The notes below the pieces were generated by a model, which made no database searches, had not been told where the DNA came from, and was given only the letters and a program-made list of their open reading frames with translations. Shown here piece after piece: positions 27,647 to 41,700 of a DNA stretch of 64,000 nucleotides; position 1 is the first letter of the stretch; every line of letters begins with the position of its first letter. The DNA comes from Apium graveolens (Eukaryota > Streptophyta > Magnoliopsida > Apiales > Apiaceae). A program made the position numbers and the translations under genes. Location of the stretch: positions 1 through 64,000 of the forward strand of contig NW_027418187.1 of the NCBI RefSeq assembly GCF_009905375.1, given 5' to 3'.

Positions 27647-30115
27647 CCACATTTTGGCTCTAATCAACCATCTAAGTCACTTTTCACCATATTAGAGTCA
27701 CTTTGCACCCTATAAGAGTCACTTTCCCCATATATTGATACAATTAACATGTCAACATCATGTACATGCAATTAAACATCCTTTAACCACCTTTTGGTAC
27801 CCCTTTCCTACAAGTCAATTTTGGGCCATATTTTGGCTCTAATCAATCATGTAAGTGACTTATCACCATATTAGAGTCACTTTGCACCTTATAAGAGTCA
27901 CTTGCCATCATATATTTGTACAATTAACATGTTAACATCATATACATCCAATTAGAAATCCTTTTACCACCTCTTAGTGCCACATTCATACAAGTCAATT
28001 TTGGTCCACATTTTGGTTCAAATTAACCATGTAAGTCACTTTTCACCATATTAGAGTAATTTTGCACCCTATATGAGTCACTTTCCAGCATATATTTATA
28101 CAATTAATATGTTAACATCATATACATCCGAATTGACATCCTTTTACCACCTCTTAATTCCACTTTCATACAGGTCAATTTTGTTCCACATTTGTTTCTA
28201 ATCAACCATGTAAGTCACTTTTCACCATATTAGAGTCACTTTGCACCTTACAAGAGTCACTTTCCACCATATATACAACAATTAACATGTTAACATCATA
28301 TACATCCAGTTTGACATCCTTTTACCACCTATTAATGCCACTTTCATGCAAATTAATTTTATTCCACATTTTGGCTCTAATCAACCATGTAAGTCACTTT
28401 TCACCATATTAGAGTAACTTTGCACCCTATAAGAGTCACTTTCCCCATATATTGATACAATTAATATGTTAACATCATGTACATGCAATTAAACATCCTT
28501 TAACCACCTTTTCGTACCCCTTTCCTACAAGTCAATTTTGGGCCAAATTTTGGCTCTAATCAATCATGTAAGTGACTTATCACCATATTACAGTCACTTT
28601 GCACCTTATAAGAGTCACTTGCCATCATATATTGGTACAATTAACATGTTAACATCATATACATCCAATTAGAAATCCTTTTACCACATCTTGGTGCCAG
28701 ATTCATACAAGTCAATTTTGGTTCAAATTAACCATGTAAGTCACTTTTCACCATAATAGAGTCATTTTGCACCCTATATGAGTCACTTTCCACCACATAT
28801 TTATATAATTAACATGTTAACATCATATACATCCGAATTAGCAACCTTTTACCACCTCTTAATTCCACTTTCATACAGGTCAATTTTGTTCCACATTTTG
28901 GTTCTAATCAACCATGTAAGTCACTTTTCACCATATTAGAGTCACTTTGCACCTTATAAGAGTCACTTTCCACCATATATACAACAATTAATATTTTAAC
29001 ATCATATACATTCAGTTTGACAACCTTTTACCACCACACTTTCATACAAGTTAATTTTATTCCACATTTTGGCTCTAATCAACCATGTAAGTCACTTTTC
29101 ACCATATTAGAGTCACTTTGCACCCTATAAGAGTCACTTTCCTCATATATTGATACAATTAACATGTTAACATCATGTACATGCAATTAAACATCCTTTA
29201 ACCACCTTTCGGTTTGGGCCATATTTTGGCTCTAATCAATCATGTAAGTGACTTATCACCATATTAGAGTCACTTTGCACTTTATAAGAGTCACTTGCCA
29301 TCATATATTGGTAAAATTAACATGTTAACATCATATACATCCAATTAGAAATCCTTTTACCACCTCTTAGTGCCACATTCATACAAGTCAATTTTGGTCC
29401 ACATTTTGGTTCAAATTAAACACGTAAGTCACTTTTCACCATATTAGAGTCATTTTGCACCCTATATGAGTCACTTTCCACCATATATTTATACAATTAG
29501 CATGTTAACATCATATACATCCGAATTGACATCTTTTTAACACCTCTTAATTCCACTTTCATACAGGTGAATTTTGTTCGACATTTTGGTTCAAATCAAC
29601 CATGTAAGTCACTTTTTACCACATCAGAGTCACTTTGCACCTTATAAGAGTCACTTTCCACCATATATACAACAATTAACATTTTAACATCATATACATC
29701 CAGTTTGACATCCTTTTACCATCTATTAATGCCACTTTCATGCAAATTAATTTTATTCCACATTTGGCTCTAATCAACCATGTAAGTCACTTTTCACCAT
29801 ATTAGAGTCACTTTGCACCCTATAAGAGTCACTTTACCCATATATTGATAAAATTAACATGTTAACATCATGTACATGCAATTAAACATCCTTTAACCAC
29901 ATTTTGGAACCCCTTTCCTACAAGTCAATTTTGGGCCACATTTTGGCTCTAATCAATCATGTAAGTGACTTATCACCATTTTAGAGTCACTTTACACCTT
30001 ATAAGAGTCACTTGCCATCATATATTGGTACAATTAACATGTTAACATCATATACATCCAATTAGAAATCCTTTTACCACCTCTTAGTGCCACATTCGTA
30101 CAAGTCAATTTTGGT

Positions 30116-30294
30116 CCACATTTTGGTTCAAATTAACCATGTAAGTCACTTTTGACCATATTAGAGTCATTTTGCACCTTATAAGAGTCACTTTCCACCA
30201 TATATACAACAATTAATATTTTAACATCATATACATTCAGTTTGACAACCTTTTACCACCTATTAATGCCACTTTCATACAAGTTAATTTTATT
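30116..30294 (+). repeat. C/D hybrid monomer, class III, second copy (179 bp)
   Basis: Same join as 27468-27646, including the shared variant CACTTTTGACCATATTAG just before the switch, so it was copied by block duplication and did not arise afresh. Confidence 0.87.
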
Positions 30295-31012
30295 CCACAT
30301 TTTGGCTCTAATCAACCATGTAAGTCACTTTTCACCATATTAGAGTCACTTTGCACCCTATAAGAGTCACTTTCCCCATATATTGATACAATTAACATGT
30401 TAACATCATGTACATGCAATTAAACATCCTTTAACCACCTTTTGGTACCCCTTTCCTACAAGTCAATTTTGGGCCATATTTTGGCTCTAATCAATCATGT
30501 AAGTGACTTATCACCATATTAGAGTCACTTTGCACCTTATAAGAGTCACTTGCCATCATATATTGGTACAATTAACATGTTAACATCATATACATCCAAT
30601 TAGAAATTCTTTTACCACCTCTTAGTGCCACATTCATACAAGTCAATTTTGGTCCACATTTTGGTTCAAATTAACCATGTAAGTCACTTTTCACCATATT
30701 AGAGTCATTTTGCACCCTATATGAGTCACTTTCCACCATATATTTATACAATTAACATGTTAACATCATATACATCCGAATTGACATCCTTTTACCACCT
30801 CTTAATTCCACTTTCATACAGGTGAATTTTGTTCGACATTTTGGTTCAAATCAACCATGCAAGTCACTTTTCACCATATTAGAGTCACTTTGCACCTTAT
30901 AAGAGTCATTTTCCACCATATATACAACAATTAACATTTTAACATCATATACATCCAGTTTGACATTTTTTTACCATCTATTAATACCACTTTCATGCAA
31001 ATTAATTTTATT

Positions 31013-31189
31013 CCACATTTTGGCTCTAATCAACCATGTAAGTCACTTTTCACCATATTAGAGTCACTTTGCACCCTATAAGAGTCACTTTCCAGCATAT
31101 ATTTATACAATTAACATAACATCATATACATCCGAATTGACATCCTTTTACCACCTCTTAATTCCACTTTCATACAGGTCAATTTTGTT
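31013..31189 (+). repeat. A/C hybrid monomer making a six-monomer unit
   Basis: The head is A-like (GGCTCTAATCAACC, then GCACCCTATAAGAG) and switches to a C body at CACTTTCCAGCATATATTT, followed by a normal D. The order is therefore A-B-C-D-A/C-D, explaining the 1074 bp spacing. Comparable hybrids are at 60197-60376 and 61807-61986. Confidence 0.85.
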
Positions 31190-31489
31190 CCACATTTTGT
31201 TTCTAATCAACCATGTAAGTCACTTTACACCATATTAGAGTCACTTTGCACCTTATAAGAGTCACTTTCCACCATATATACAACAATTAACATTTTAACA
31301 TCATATACATCCAATTAGAGATCCTTTTACCATCTATTAATGCCACTTTCATGCAAATTAATTTTATTCCACATTTTGGCTCTAATCAACCATGTAAGTA
31401 CCTTTTCACCATATTAGAGTCACTTTGCACCCTATAAGAGTCACTTTCCCCATATATTGATACAATTAACATATTAACATCATGTACAT

Positions 31490-34400
31490 GCAATTAAACA
31501 TCCTTTAGCCACCTTTTGGTACCCAAGTCAATTTTGGGCCACATTTTGGCTCTAATCAATCATGTTAGTGACTTATCACCATATTAGAGTCACTTTGCAC
31601 CTTATAAGAGTCACTTGCCATCATATATTGGTACAATTAACATGTTAACATCATATACATCCAATTAGAAATCCTTTTACCACCTCTTAATGCCACATTC
31701 ATACAAGTCAATTTTGGTCCACATTTTGGTTCAAATTAACCGTGCAAGTCACTTTTCACCATATTAGAGTCATTTTGCACCCTATATGAGTCACTTTCCA
31801 CCATATATTTATACAATTAACATGTTAACATCATATACATCTGAATTGACATCCTCTTACCACTTCTTAATTTCACTTTCATACAGGTCAATTTTGTTCC
31901 ACATTTTAGTTCTAATCAACCATGTAAGTCACTTTTCACCATATTAGAGTCACTTTGCACCTTATTAGAGTCACTTTCCACCATATATACAACAATTACC
32001 ATGTTAACATCATATACATCCAGTTTGACATCCTTTTACCACCTATTAATGCCACTTTCATACAAGTTAATTTTATTCCACATTTTGGCTCTAATCAACC
32101 ATGTAAGTCACTTTTCACCATATTAGAGTCACTTTGCACCCTATAAGAGTCACTTTCCCCATATATTGATGATACAATTAACATGTTAACATCATGTACA
32201 TGCAATTAAACATCCTTTAACCACCTTTCGGTACCCCTTTCCTACAAGTCAATTTTGGGCCACATTTTGGCTCTAATCAATCATGTAAGTGACTTATCAC
32301 CATATTAGAGTCACTTTGCACCTTATAAGAGTCACTTGCCATCATATATTGGTACAATTAACATGTTAACATCATATACATCCAATTAGAGATCCTTTTA
32401 CCACCTCTTACTGCCACATTCATATAAGTCAATTTTGGTCCATATTTTGGTTCAAATTAACCATGTAAGTCACTTTTCACCATATTAGAGTCATTTTGCA
32501 CCCTATATGAGTCACTTTCCAGCATATATTTATACAATTAACATGTTAACATCATATACATCCGAATTGACATCCTTTTACCACCTCTTAATTCCACTTT
32601 CATACAGGTCAATTTTGTTCCACATTTTGTTTCTAATCAACCATGTAAGTCACTTTTCACCATATTAGAGTCACTTTGCACCTTACAAGAGTCACTTTCC
32701 ACCATATATACAAAAATTAACATGTTAACATCATATACATCCAGTTTGACATCCTTTTACCACCTATTAATGCCACTTTCATGCAAATTAATTTTATTCC
32801 ACATTTTGTCTCTAATCAACCATGTAAGTCACTTTTCACCATATTAGAGTAACTTTGCACCCTATAAGAGTCACTTTCCCCATATATTGATACAATTAAT
32901 ATGTTAACATCATGTACATGCAATTAAACATCCTTTAACCACCTTTTTGTACCCCTTTCCTACAAGTCAATTTTGGGCCACATTTTGGCTCTAATCAATC
33001 ATGTAAGTGACTTATCACCATATTACAGTCACTTTGCACCTTATAAGAGTCACTTGCCATCATATATTGGTACAATTAACATGTTAACATCATATACATC
33101 CAATTAGAAATCCTTTTACCACATCTTGGTGCCACATTCATACAAGTCAATTTTGGTTCAAATTAACCATGTAAGTCACTTTTCACCATATTAGAGTCAT
33201 TTTGCACCCTATATGAGTCACTTTCACCACATATTTATACAATTAACATGTTAACATCATATACATCCGAATTAGCAACCTTTTACCACCTCTTAATTCC
33301 ACTTTCATACAGGTCAATTTTGTTCCACATTTTGGTTCTAATCAACCATGCAAGTCACTTTTCACCATATTAGAGTCACTTTGTACCTTATAAGAGTCAC
33401 TTTCCACCATATATACAACAATTAATATTTTAACATCATATACATTCAGTTTGACAACCTTTTACCACCTATTAATGCCACTTTCATACAAGTTAATTTT
33501 ATTCCACATTTTGGCTCTAATCAACCATGTAAGTCACTTTTCACCATATTAAAGTCACTTTGCACCCTATAAGAGTCACTTTCCCTATATATTGATACAA
33601 TTAACATGTTAACATCATGTACATGCAATTAAACATCCTTTAACCACCTTTTGGTACCCCTTTCCTACAAGTCAATTTTGGGCCATATTTTGGCTCTAAT
33701 CAATCATGTAAGTGACTTATCACCATATTAGAGTCACTTTGCACCTTATAAGAGTCACTTGCCATCATATATTGGTACAATTAACATGTTAACATCATAT
33801 ACATCCAATTAGAAATCCTTTTACCACCTCTTAGTGCCACATTCATACAAGTCAATTTTGGTCCACATTTTGGTTCAAATTAACCATGTAAGTCACTTTT
33901 CACCATATTAGAGTCATTTTGCACCCTATATGAGTCACTTTCCACCATATATTTATACAATTAACATGTTAACATCATATACATCCGAATTAACATCCTT
34001 TACCACCTCTTAATTCCACTTTCATACAGGTGAATTTTGTTCGACATTTTGGTTCAAATCAACCATGTATGTCACTTTTCACCATATTAGAGTCACTTTG
34101 CACCTTATAAGAGTCATTTTCCACCATATATACAACAATTAACATTTTAACATCATATACATCCAGTTTGACATCCTTTTACCATCTATTAATACAACTT
34201 TCATGCAAATTAATTTTATTCCACATTTTGGCTCTAATCAACCATGTAAGTCACTTTTCACCATATTAGAGTCACTTTGCACCCTATAAGAGTGACTTTC
34301 CCCATATATTCATACAATTAACATGTTAACATCATGTACATGCAATTAAACATCCTTTAACCACCTTTTGATACCCCTTTCCTACAAGTCAATTTTGGGC

Positions 34401-34787
34401 CACATTTTGGCTCTAATCAATCATGTAAGTGACTTATCACCATATTAGAGTCACTTTGCACCTTATAAGAGTCACTAGCCATCATATATTGGTACAATTA
34501 ACATATTAACATCATATACATCCAATTAGAAATCCTTTTACCACCTCTTAGTGCCACATTCATACAAGTCAATTTTGGTCCACATTTTGGTTCAAATTAA
34601 CCGTGCAAGTCACTTTTCACCATATTAGAGTCATTTTGCACCCTATATGAGTCACTTTCCACCATATATTTATACAATTAACATGTTAACATCATATACA
34701 TCTGAATTGACATCCTCTTACCACTTCTTAATTCCACTTTCATACAGGTCAATTTTGTTCCACATTTTGGTTCTAATCAACCATGTA
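31490..34787 (+). repeat. Satellite array, segment 5: plain tetramers
   Basis: A motifs at 31490, 32202, 32920, 33625 and 34342, spaced 705-718 bp. One A monomer has a 3 bp duplication (ATTGATGATACAATT near 32166). Otherwise the units are ordinary and carry no gene. Confidence 0.92.
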
Positions 34788-34914
34788 AGTCACTTTTGCA
34801 CCCTATATGAGTCACTTTTCACCATATTAGAGTCATTTTGCACCCTATATGAGTCACTTTCCAGCATATAAGAGTCACTTTTCACCATATAAGAGTCACT
34901 TTCCACCATATATA
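34788..34914 (+). repeat. Expanded head: six 21 bp sub-repeats instead of three
   Basis: Six consecutive units begin AGTCACTTT or AGTCATTTT, with mixed C-type and D-type endings (CACCCTATATG, CACCATATTAG, CAGCATATAAG, CACCATATAAG). One is 22 bp and the rest 21 bp. The gain of three units, about 64 bp, explains the 782 bp spacing between A motifs at 34342 and 35124 (717 plus 65). Confidence 0.88.
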
Positions 34915-35525
34915 CAACAATTAACATGTTAACATCATATACATCCAGTTTGACATCCTTTTACCACCTATTAATGCCACTTTCATACAAGTTAATTTTA
35001 TTCCACATTTTGGCTCTAATCAACCATGTAAGTCACTTTTCACCATATTAGAGTCACTTTGCACCCTATAAGAGTCACTTTCCCCACATATTGATACAAT
35101 TAACATGTTAACATCATGTACATGCAATTAAACATCCTTTAACCACCTTTTGGTAACCCTTTCCTACAAGTCAATTTTGGGCCACATTTTGGCTCTAATC
35201 AATCATGTAAGTGACTTATCACCATATTACAGTCACTTTGCACCTTATAAGAGTCACTTGCCATCATATATCGGTACAATTAACATGTTAACATCATATA
35301 CATCCAATTAGAAATCCTTTTACCACGTCTTAGTTCCACATTCATACAAGTCAATTTTGGTCCACATTTTGGTTCAAATTAACCATGTAAGTCACTTTTC
35401 ACCATATTAGAGTCATTTTGCACCCTATATGAGTCATTTTCCACAATATATTTATACAATTAACATGTTAACATCATATACATCCGAATTGACATCCTTT
35501 TACCACCTCTTAATTCCACTTTCAT
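34915..35525 (+). repeat. Satellite array, segment 6: D tail, A, B and most of C up to the plastid insert
   Basis: Ordinary monomers with the local variants CCCCACATATTG, GGTAACCC and CTTAGTTCCACATTC. The last satellite bases are CCACTTTCAT in the tail of a C monomer at 35516-35525; the expected next bases ACAGGTG appear only after the insert, at 35720. Confidence 0.9.
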
Positions 35526-35719
35526 CCTGCCATAATGTGATATGTTTCCAATGCCAATAAAAAGTAACCCATCCAATAGTATTTAACATCCAAAAAACTG
35601 CCAAATAAAATGCGTCCCAAGCCGAAATATCACCAGTACCGCCTCGTCCCGGGCCGTCGCACGGAAAACTATAACTGAAATCTTTTTTATCCGGCATTAA
35701 TTTGGAACCACGTGCATCT
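35526..35719 (-). pseudogene. psaB: Plastid psaB fragment in nuclear DNA (NUPT), photosystem I P700 apoprotein A2
   Basis: PsaB is the large chlorophyll-binding core subunit of photosystem I; with PsaA it holds P700 and the FX iron-sulphur cluster in the thylakoid membrane. The - strand from 35718 encodes 64 in-frame residues starting [14 protein letters not shown] and ending HWKHITLWQ, corresponding to about residues 540-603 of the usual 734 (numbering from memory). It spans the FX motif and the start of the next membrane helix ([20 protein letters not shown]). The motif reads [12 protein letters not shown], so the second FX cysteine (TGT in functional genes) is GGT, glycine, and DFG is DFS. 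There is no promoter, start or stop; after LWQ the frame runs into satellite. It is a dead fragment of transferred chloroplast DNA. Satellite flanks join exactly, with no target duplication. Confidence 0.95.
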
Positions 35720-38700
35720 ACAGGTGAATTTTATTCGACATTTTGGTTCAAATCAACCATGTAAGTCACTTTTCACCATATTAGAGTCACTTTGCACCTT
35801 ATAAGAGTCACTTTCCACCATATATACAACAATTAATATTTTAACATCATATACATTTAGTTTGACAACCTTTTACCACCTATTAATGCCACTTTCATAC
35901 AAGTTAATTTTATTCCACATTTTGGCTCTAATCAACCATGTAAGTCACTTTTCACCATATTAGTCACTTTGCACCCAATAAGAGTCACTTTCCCCATATA
36001 TTGATACAATTAACATGTTAACATCATGTACATGCAATTAAACATCCTTTAACCACCTTTTGGTACCCCTTTCCTACAAGTCAATTTTGAGCCATATTTT
36101 GGCTCTAATCAATCATGTAAGTGACTTATCACCATATTAGAGTCACTTTGCACCTTATAAGAGTCACTTGCCATCATATATTGGTACAATTAACATGTTA
36201 ACATCATATACATCCAATTAGAAATCCTTTTACCACATCTTAGTGCCACATTCATACAAGTCAATTTTGGTCCACATTTTGGTTCAAATTAACCATGTAA
36301 GTCACTTTTGACCATATTAGAGTCATTTTGCACCCTATATGAGTCACTTTCCACCATATATTTATACAATTAACATGTTAACATCATATACATCCGAATT
36401 GACATCCTTTTACCCCTCTTAATTCCACTGTCATACAGGTGAATTTTGTTCGACATTTTGGTTCAAATCAACCATGTAAGTCACTTTTCACCATATTAGA
36501 GTCACTTTGCACCTTATAAGAGTCAGTTTCCACCATATATACAACAATTAACATTTTAACATCATATACATCCAGTTTGACATCCTTTTACCATCTATTA
36601 ATCCCACTTTCATGCAAATTAATTTTATTCAACATTTTGGCTCTAATCAACCATATAAGTCACTTTTCACCATATTAGAGTCACTTTGCACCCTATAAGA
36701 GTCACTTTCCCCATATATTGATACAATTAACATGTTAACATCATGTACATGCAATTAAACATCCTTCAACCACCTTTCGGTACCCCTTTCCTACAAGTCA
36801 ATTTTGGGCCACATTTTGGCTCTAATCAATCATGTAAGTGACTTATCACCATATTACAGTCACTTTGCACCTTATAAGAGTCACTTGCCATCATATATTG
36901 GTACAATTAACATGTTAACATCATATACATCCAATTAGAAAGCCTTTTACCACATCTTGGTGCCACATTCATACAAGTCAATTTTGGTTCAAATTAACCA
37001 TGTAAGTCAATTTTCACCATATTAGAGTCATTTTGCACCCTATATGAGTCACTTTCCACCACATATTTATACAATTAACATGTTAACATCATATACATCC
37101 GAATTAGCAACCTTTTACCACCTCTTAATTCCACTTTCATACAGGTCAATTTTGTTCCACATTTTGGTTCTAATCAACCATGCAAGTCACTTTTCACCAT
37201 ATTAGAGTCACTTTGCACCTTATAAGAGTCACTTTCCACCATATATACAACAATTAATATTTTAATATCATATACATTCAGTTTGACAACCTTTTACCAC
37301 CTATTAATGCCACTTTCATACAAGTTAATTTTATTCCATATTTTGGCTCTAATCAACATGTAAGTCACTTTTCACCATATTAGAGTCACTTTGCACCCTA
37401 TAAGAGTCACTTTCCCCATATATTGATACAATTAACATGTTAACATCATGTACATGCAATTAAACATCCTTTAACCCACCTTTTGGTACCCCTTTCCTAC
37501 AAGTCAATTTTGGGCCATATTTTGGCTCTAATCAATCATGTAAGTGACTTATCACCATATTAGAGTCACTTTGCACCTTATAAGAGTCACTTACCATCAT
37601 ATATTGGTACAATTAACATGTTAACATCATATACATCCAATTAGAAATCCTTTTACCACCTCTTAGTGCCACATTCATACAAGTCAATTTTGGTTCAAAT
37701 TAACCATGTAAGTCACTTTTCACCATATAAGAGTCACTTTCCACCATATATACAACAATTAACATGTTAACATCATATACATCCAGTTTGACATCCTTTT
37801 ACCACCTATTAATGCCACTTTCATACAAGTTAATTTTATTCCACATTTTGGCTCTAATCAACCATGTAAGTCACTTTTCACCATATTAGAGTCACTTTGC
37901 ACCCTATAAGAGTCACTTTCCCCACATATTGATACAATTAACATGTTAATATCATGTACATGCAATTAAACATCCTTTAACCACCTTTTGGTAACCCTTT
38001 CCTACAAGTCAATTTTGGGCCACATTTTGGCTCTAATCAATCATGTAAGTGACTTATCGCCATATTACAGTCACTTTGCACCTTATAAGAGTCACTTGCC
38101 ATCATATATCGGTACAATTAACATGTTAACATCATATACATCCAATTAGAAATCCTTTTACCATATCTTGGTGCCACATTCATACAAGTCAATTTTGGTT
38201 CAAATTAACCATGTAAGTCACTTTTCACCATATTAGAGTCATTTTGCACCCTATATGAGTCATTTTCCACAATATATTTATACAATTAACATGTTAACAT
38301 CATATACATCCGAATTGACATCCTTTTACCACCTCTTAATTCCACTTTCATACAGGTGAATTTTATTCGACATTTTGGTTCAAATCAACCATGTAAGTCA
38401 CTTTTCACCATATTAGAGTCACTTTGCACCTTATAAGAGTCACTTTCCACCATATATACAACAATTAATATTTTAACATCATATACATTTAGTTTGACAA
38501 CCTTTTACCACCTATTAATGCCACTTTCATACAAGTTAATTTTATTCCACATTTTGGCTCTAATCAACCATGTAAGTCACTTTTCACCATATTAGTCACT
38601 TTGCACCCTATAAGAGTCACTTTCCCCATATATTGATACAATTAACATGTTAACATCATGTACATGCAATTAAACATCCTTTAACCACCTTTTGGTACCC

Positions 38701-41700
38701 CTTTCCTACAAGTCAATTTTGAGCCATATTTTGGCTCTAATCAATCATGTAAGTGACTTATCACCATATTAGAGTCACTTTGCACCTTATAAGAGTCACT
38801 TGCCATCATATATTGGTACAATTAACATGTTAACATCATATACATCCAATTAGAAATCCTTTTACCACATCTTAGTGCCAAATTCATACAAGTCAATTTT
38901 GGTCCACATTTTGGTTCAAATTAACCATGTAAGTCACTTTTGACCATATTAGAGTCATTTTGCACCCTATATGAGTCACTTTCCACCATATATTTATACA
39001 ATTAACATGTTAACATCATATACATCCGAATTGACATCCTTTTACCCCTCTTAATTCCACTGTCATACAGGTGAATTTTGTTCGACATTTTGGTTCAAAT
39101 CAACCATGTAAGTCACTTTTCACCATATTAGAGTCACTTTGCACCTTATAAGAGTCAGTTTCCACCATATATACAACAATTAACATTTTAACATCATATA
39201 CATCCAGTTTGACATCCTTTTACCATCTATTAATCCCACTTTCATGCAAATTAATTTTATTCAACATTTTGGCTCTAATCAACCATATAAGTCACTTTTC
39301 ACCATATTAGAGTCACTTTGCACCCTATAAGAGTCACTTTCCCCATATATTGATACAATTAACATGTTAACATCATGTACATGCAATTAAACATCCTTTA
39401 ACCACCTTTCGGTACCCCTTTCCTACAAGTCAATTTTGGGCCACATTTTGGCTCTAATCAATCATGTAAGTGACTTATCACCATATTACAGTCACTTTGC
39501 ACCTTATAAGAGTCACTTGCCATCATATATTGGTACAATTAACATGTTAACATCATATACATCCAATTAGAAAGCCTTTTACCACATCTTGGTGCCACAT
39601 TCATACAAGTCAATTTTGGTTCAAATTAACCATGTAAGTCAATTTTCACCATATTAGAGTCATTTTGCACCCTATATGAATCACTTTCCACCACATATTT
39701 ATACAATTAACATGTTAACATCATATACATCCGAATTAGCAACCTTTTACCACCTCTTAATTCCACTTTCATACAGGTCAATTTTGTTCCACATTTTGGT
39801 TCTAATCAACCATGCAAGTCACTTTTCACCATATTAGAGTCACTTTGCACCTTATAAGAGTCACTTTCCACCATATATACAACAATTAATATTTTAATAT
39901 CATATACATTCAGTTTGACAACCTTTTACCACCTATTAATGCCACTTTCATACAAGTTAATTTTATTCCATATTTTGGCTCTAATCAACATGTAAGTCAC
40001 TTTTCACCATATTAGAGTCACTTTGCACCCTATAAGAGTCACTTTCCCCATATATTGATACAATTAACATGTTAACATCATGTACATGCAATTAAACATC
40101 CTTTAACCACCTTTTGGTACCCCTTTCCTACAAGTCAATTTTGGGCCATATTTTGGCTCTAATCAATCATGTAAGTGACTTATCACCATATTAGAGTCAC
40201 TTTGCACCTTATAAGAGTCACTTACCATCATATATTGGTACAATTAACATGTTAACATCATATACATCCAATTAGAAATCCTTTTACCACCTCTTAGTGC
40301 CACATTCATACAAGTCAATTTTGGTTCAAATTAACCATGTAAGTCACTTTTCACCATATAAGAGTCACTTTCCACCATATATACAACAATTAACATGTTA
40401 ACATCATATACATCCAGTTTGACATCCTTTTACCACCTATTAATGCCACTTTCATACAAGTTAATTTTATTCCACATTTTGGCTCTAATCAACCATGTAA
40501 GTCACTTTTCACCATATTAGAGTCACTTTGCACCCTATAAGAGTCACTTTCCCCACATATTGATACAATTAACATGTTAATATCATGTACATGCAATTAA
40601 ACATCCTTTAACCACCTTTTGGTAACCCTTTCCTACAAGTCAATTTTGGGCCACATTTTGGCTCTAATCAATCATGTAAGTGACTTATCGCCATATTACA
40701 GTCACTTTTCACCTTATAAGAGTCACTTGCCATCATATATCGGTACAAATAACATGTTAACATCATATACATCCAATTAGAAATCCTTTTACCACATCTT
40801 GGTGCCACATTCATACAAGTCAATTTTGGTTCAAATTAACCATGTAAGTCACTTTTCACCATATTAGAGTCATTTTGCACCCTATATGAGTCACTTTCCA
40901 CCACATATTTATACAATTAACATGTTAACATCATATACATCCGAATTAGCAACCTTTTACCACCTCTTAATTCCACTTTCATACAGGTCAATTTTGTTCC
41001 ACATTTTGGTTCTATTCAACCATGTAAGTCACTTTTCACCATATTAGAGTCATTTTGCACCTTATAAGAGTCACTTTCCACCATATATACAACAATTAAT
41101 ATTTTAACATCATATACATTCAGTTTGACAACCTTTTACCACCTATTAATGCCACTTTCATACAAGTTAATTTTATTCCACATTTTGGCTCTAATCAACC
41201 ATGTAAGTCACTTTTCACCATATTAGAGACACTTTGCACCCTATAAGAGTTACTTTCCCCATATATTGATACAAATAACATGTTAACATCATGTACATGC
41301 AATTAAACATCCTTTAACCACCTTTTGGTACCCCTTTCCTACGAGTCAATTTTGGGCCATATTTTGGTTCTAATCAATCATGTAAGTGACTTATCACCAT
41401 ATTAGAGTCACTTTGCACCTTATAAGAGTCACTTGCCATCATATATTGGTACAATTAACATGTTAACATCATATACATCCAATTAGAAATCCTTTTACCA
41501 CCTCTTAGTTCCACATTCATACAAGTCAATTTTGGTCCACATTTTGGTTCAAATTAACCATGTAAGTCACTTTTCACCATATTAGAGTCATTTTTCACCC
41601 TATATGAGTCATTTTCCACAATATATTTATACAATTAACATGTTAACATCATATACATCCGAATTGACATCCTTTTACCACCTCTTAATTCCACTTTCAT

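Larger units (their letters stand above)
26512..31489 (+). repeat. Satellite array, segment 4: 2.65 kb super-repeat, two copies, ending in a hexamer
   Basis: A motifs at 26512, 27230, 27768, 28485, 29183, 29878, 30416 and 31490 give 718-538-717-698-695-538-1074. The two 538 bp trimers are 2648 bp apart and share an identical C/D join. Two small deletions mark the unit around 29.0-29.2 kb: ACCACCACACTTTC (about 11 bases missing) and CTTTCGGTTTGGGCC (about 23 missing). The final spacing of 1074 bp is six monomers. No gene seen. Confidence 0.9.

Noticed and set aside
34788..34914. Short regular repeats resembling a CRISPR array
   Set aside because: The 21 bp units abut with no unique spacers, lie in eukaryotic-type satellite DNA, and have no cas genes nearby.
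35500..35697. A - strand frame beginning MPDKKDF as a functional small protein
   Set aside because: It is an internal slice of psaB. The Met is an internal residue, the frame continues upstream into DARGSKL and runs downstream into satellite after LWQ, and an FX cysteine is lost.
35526..35719. Sample or assembly contamination by plastid DNA
   Set aside because: Only 194 bp is present, both satellite joins are exact, and the sequence has diverged at a key codon; a contaminating read would bring more and unaltered plastid sequence. Spanning reads would still be decisive.
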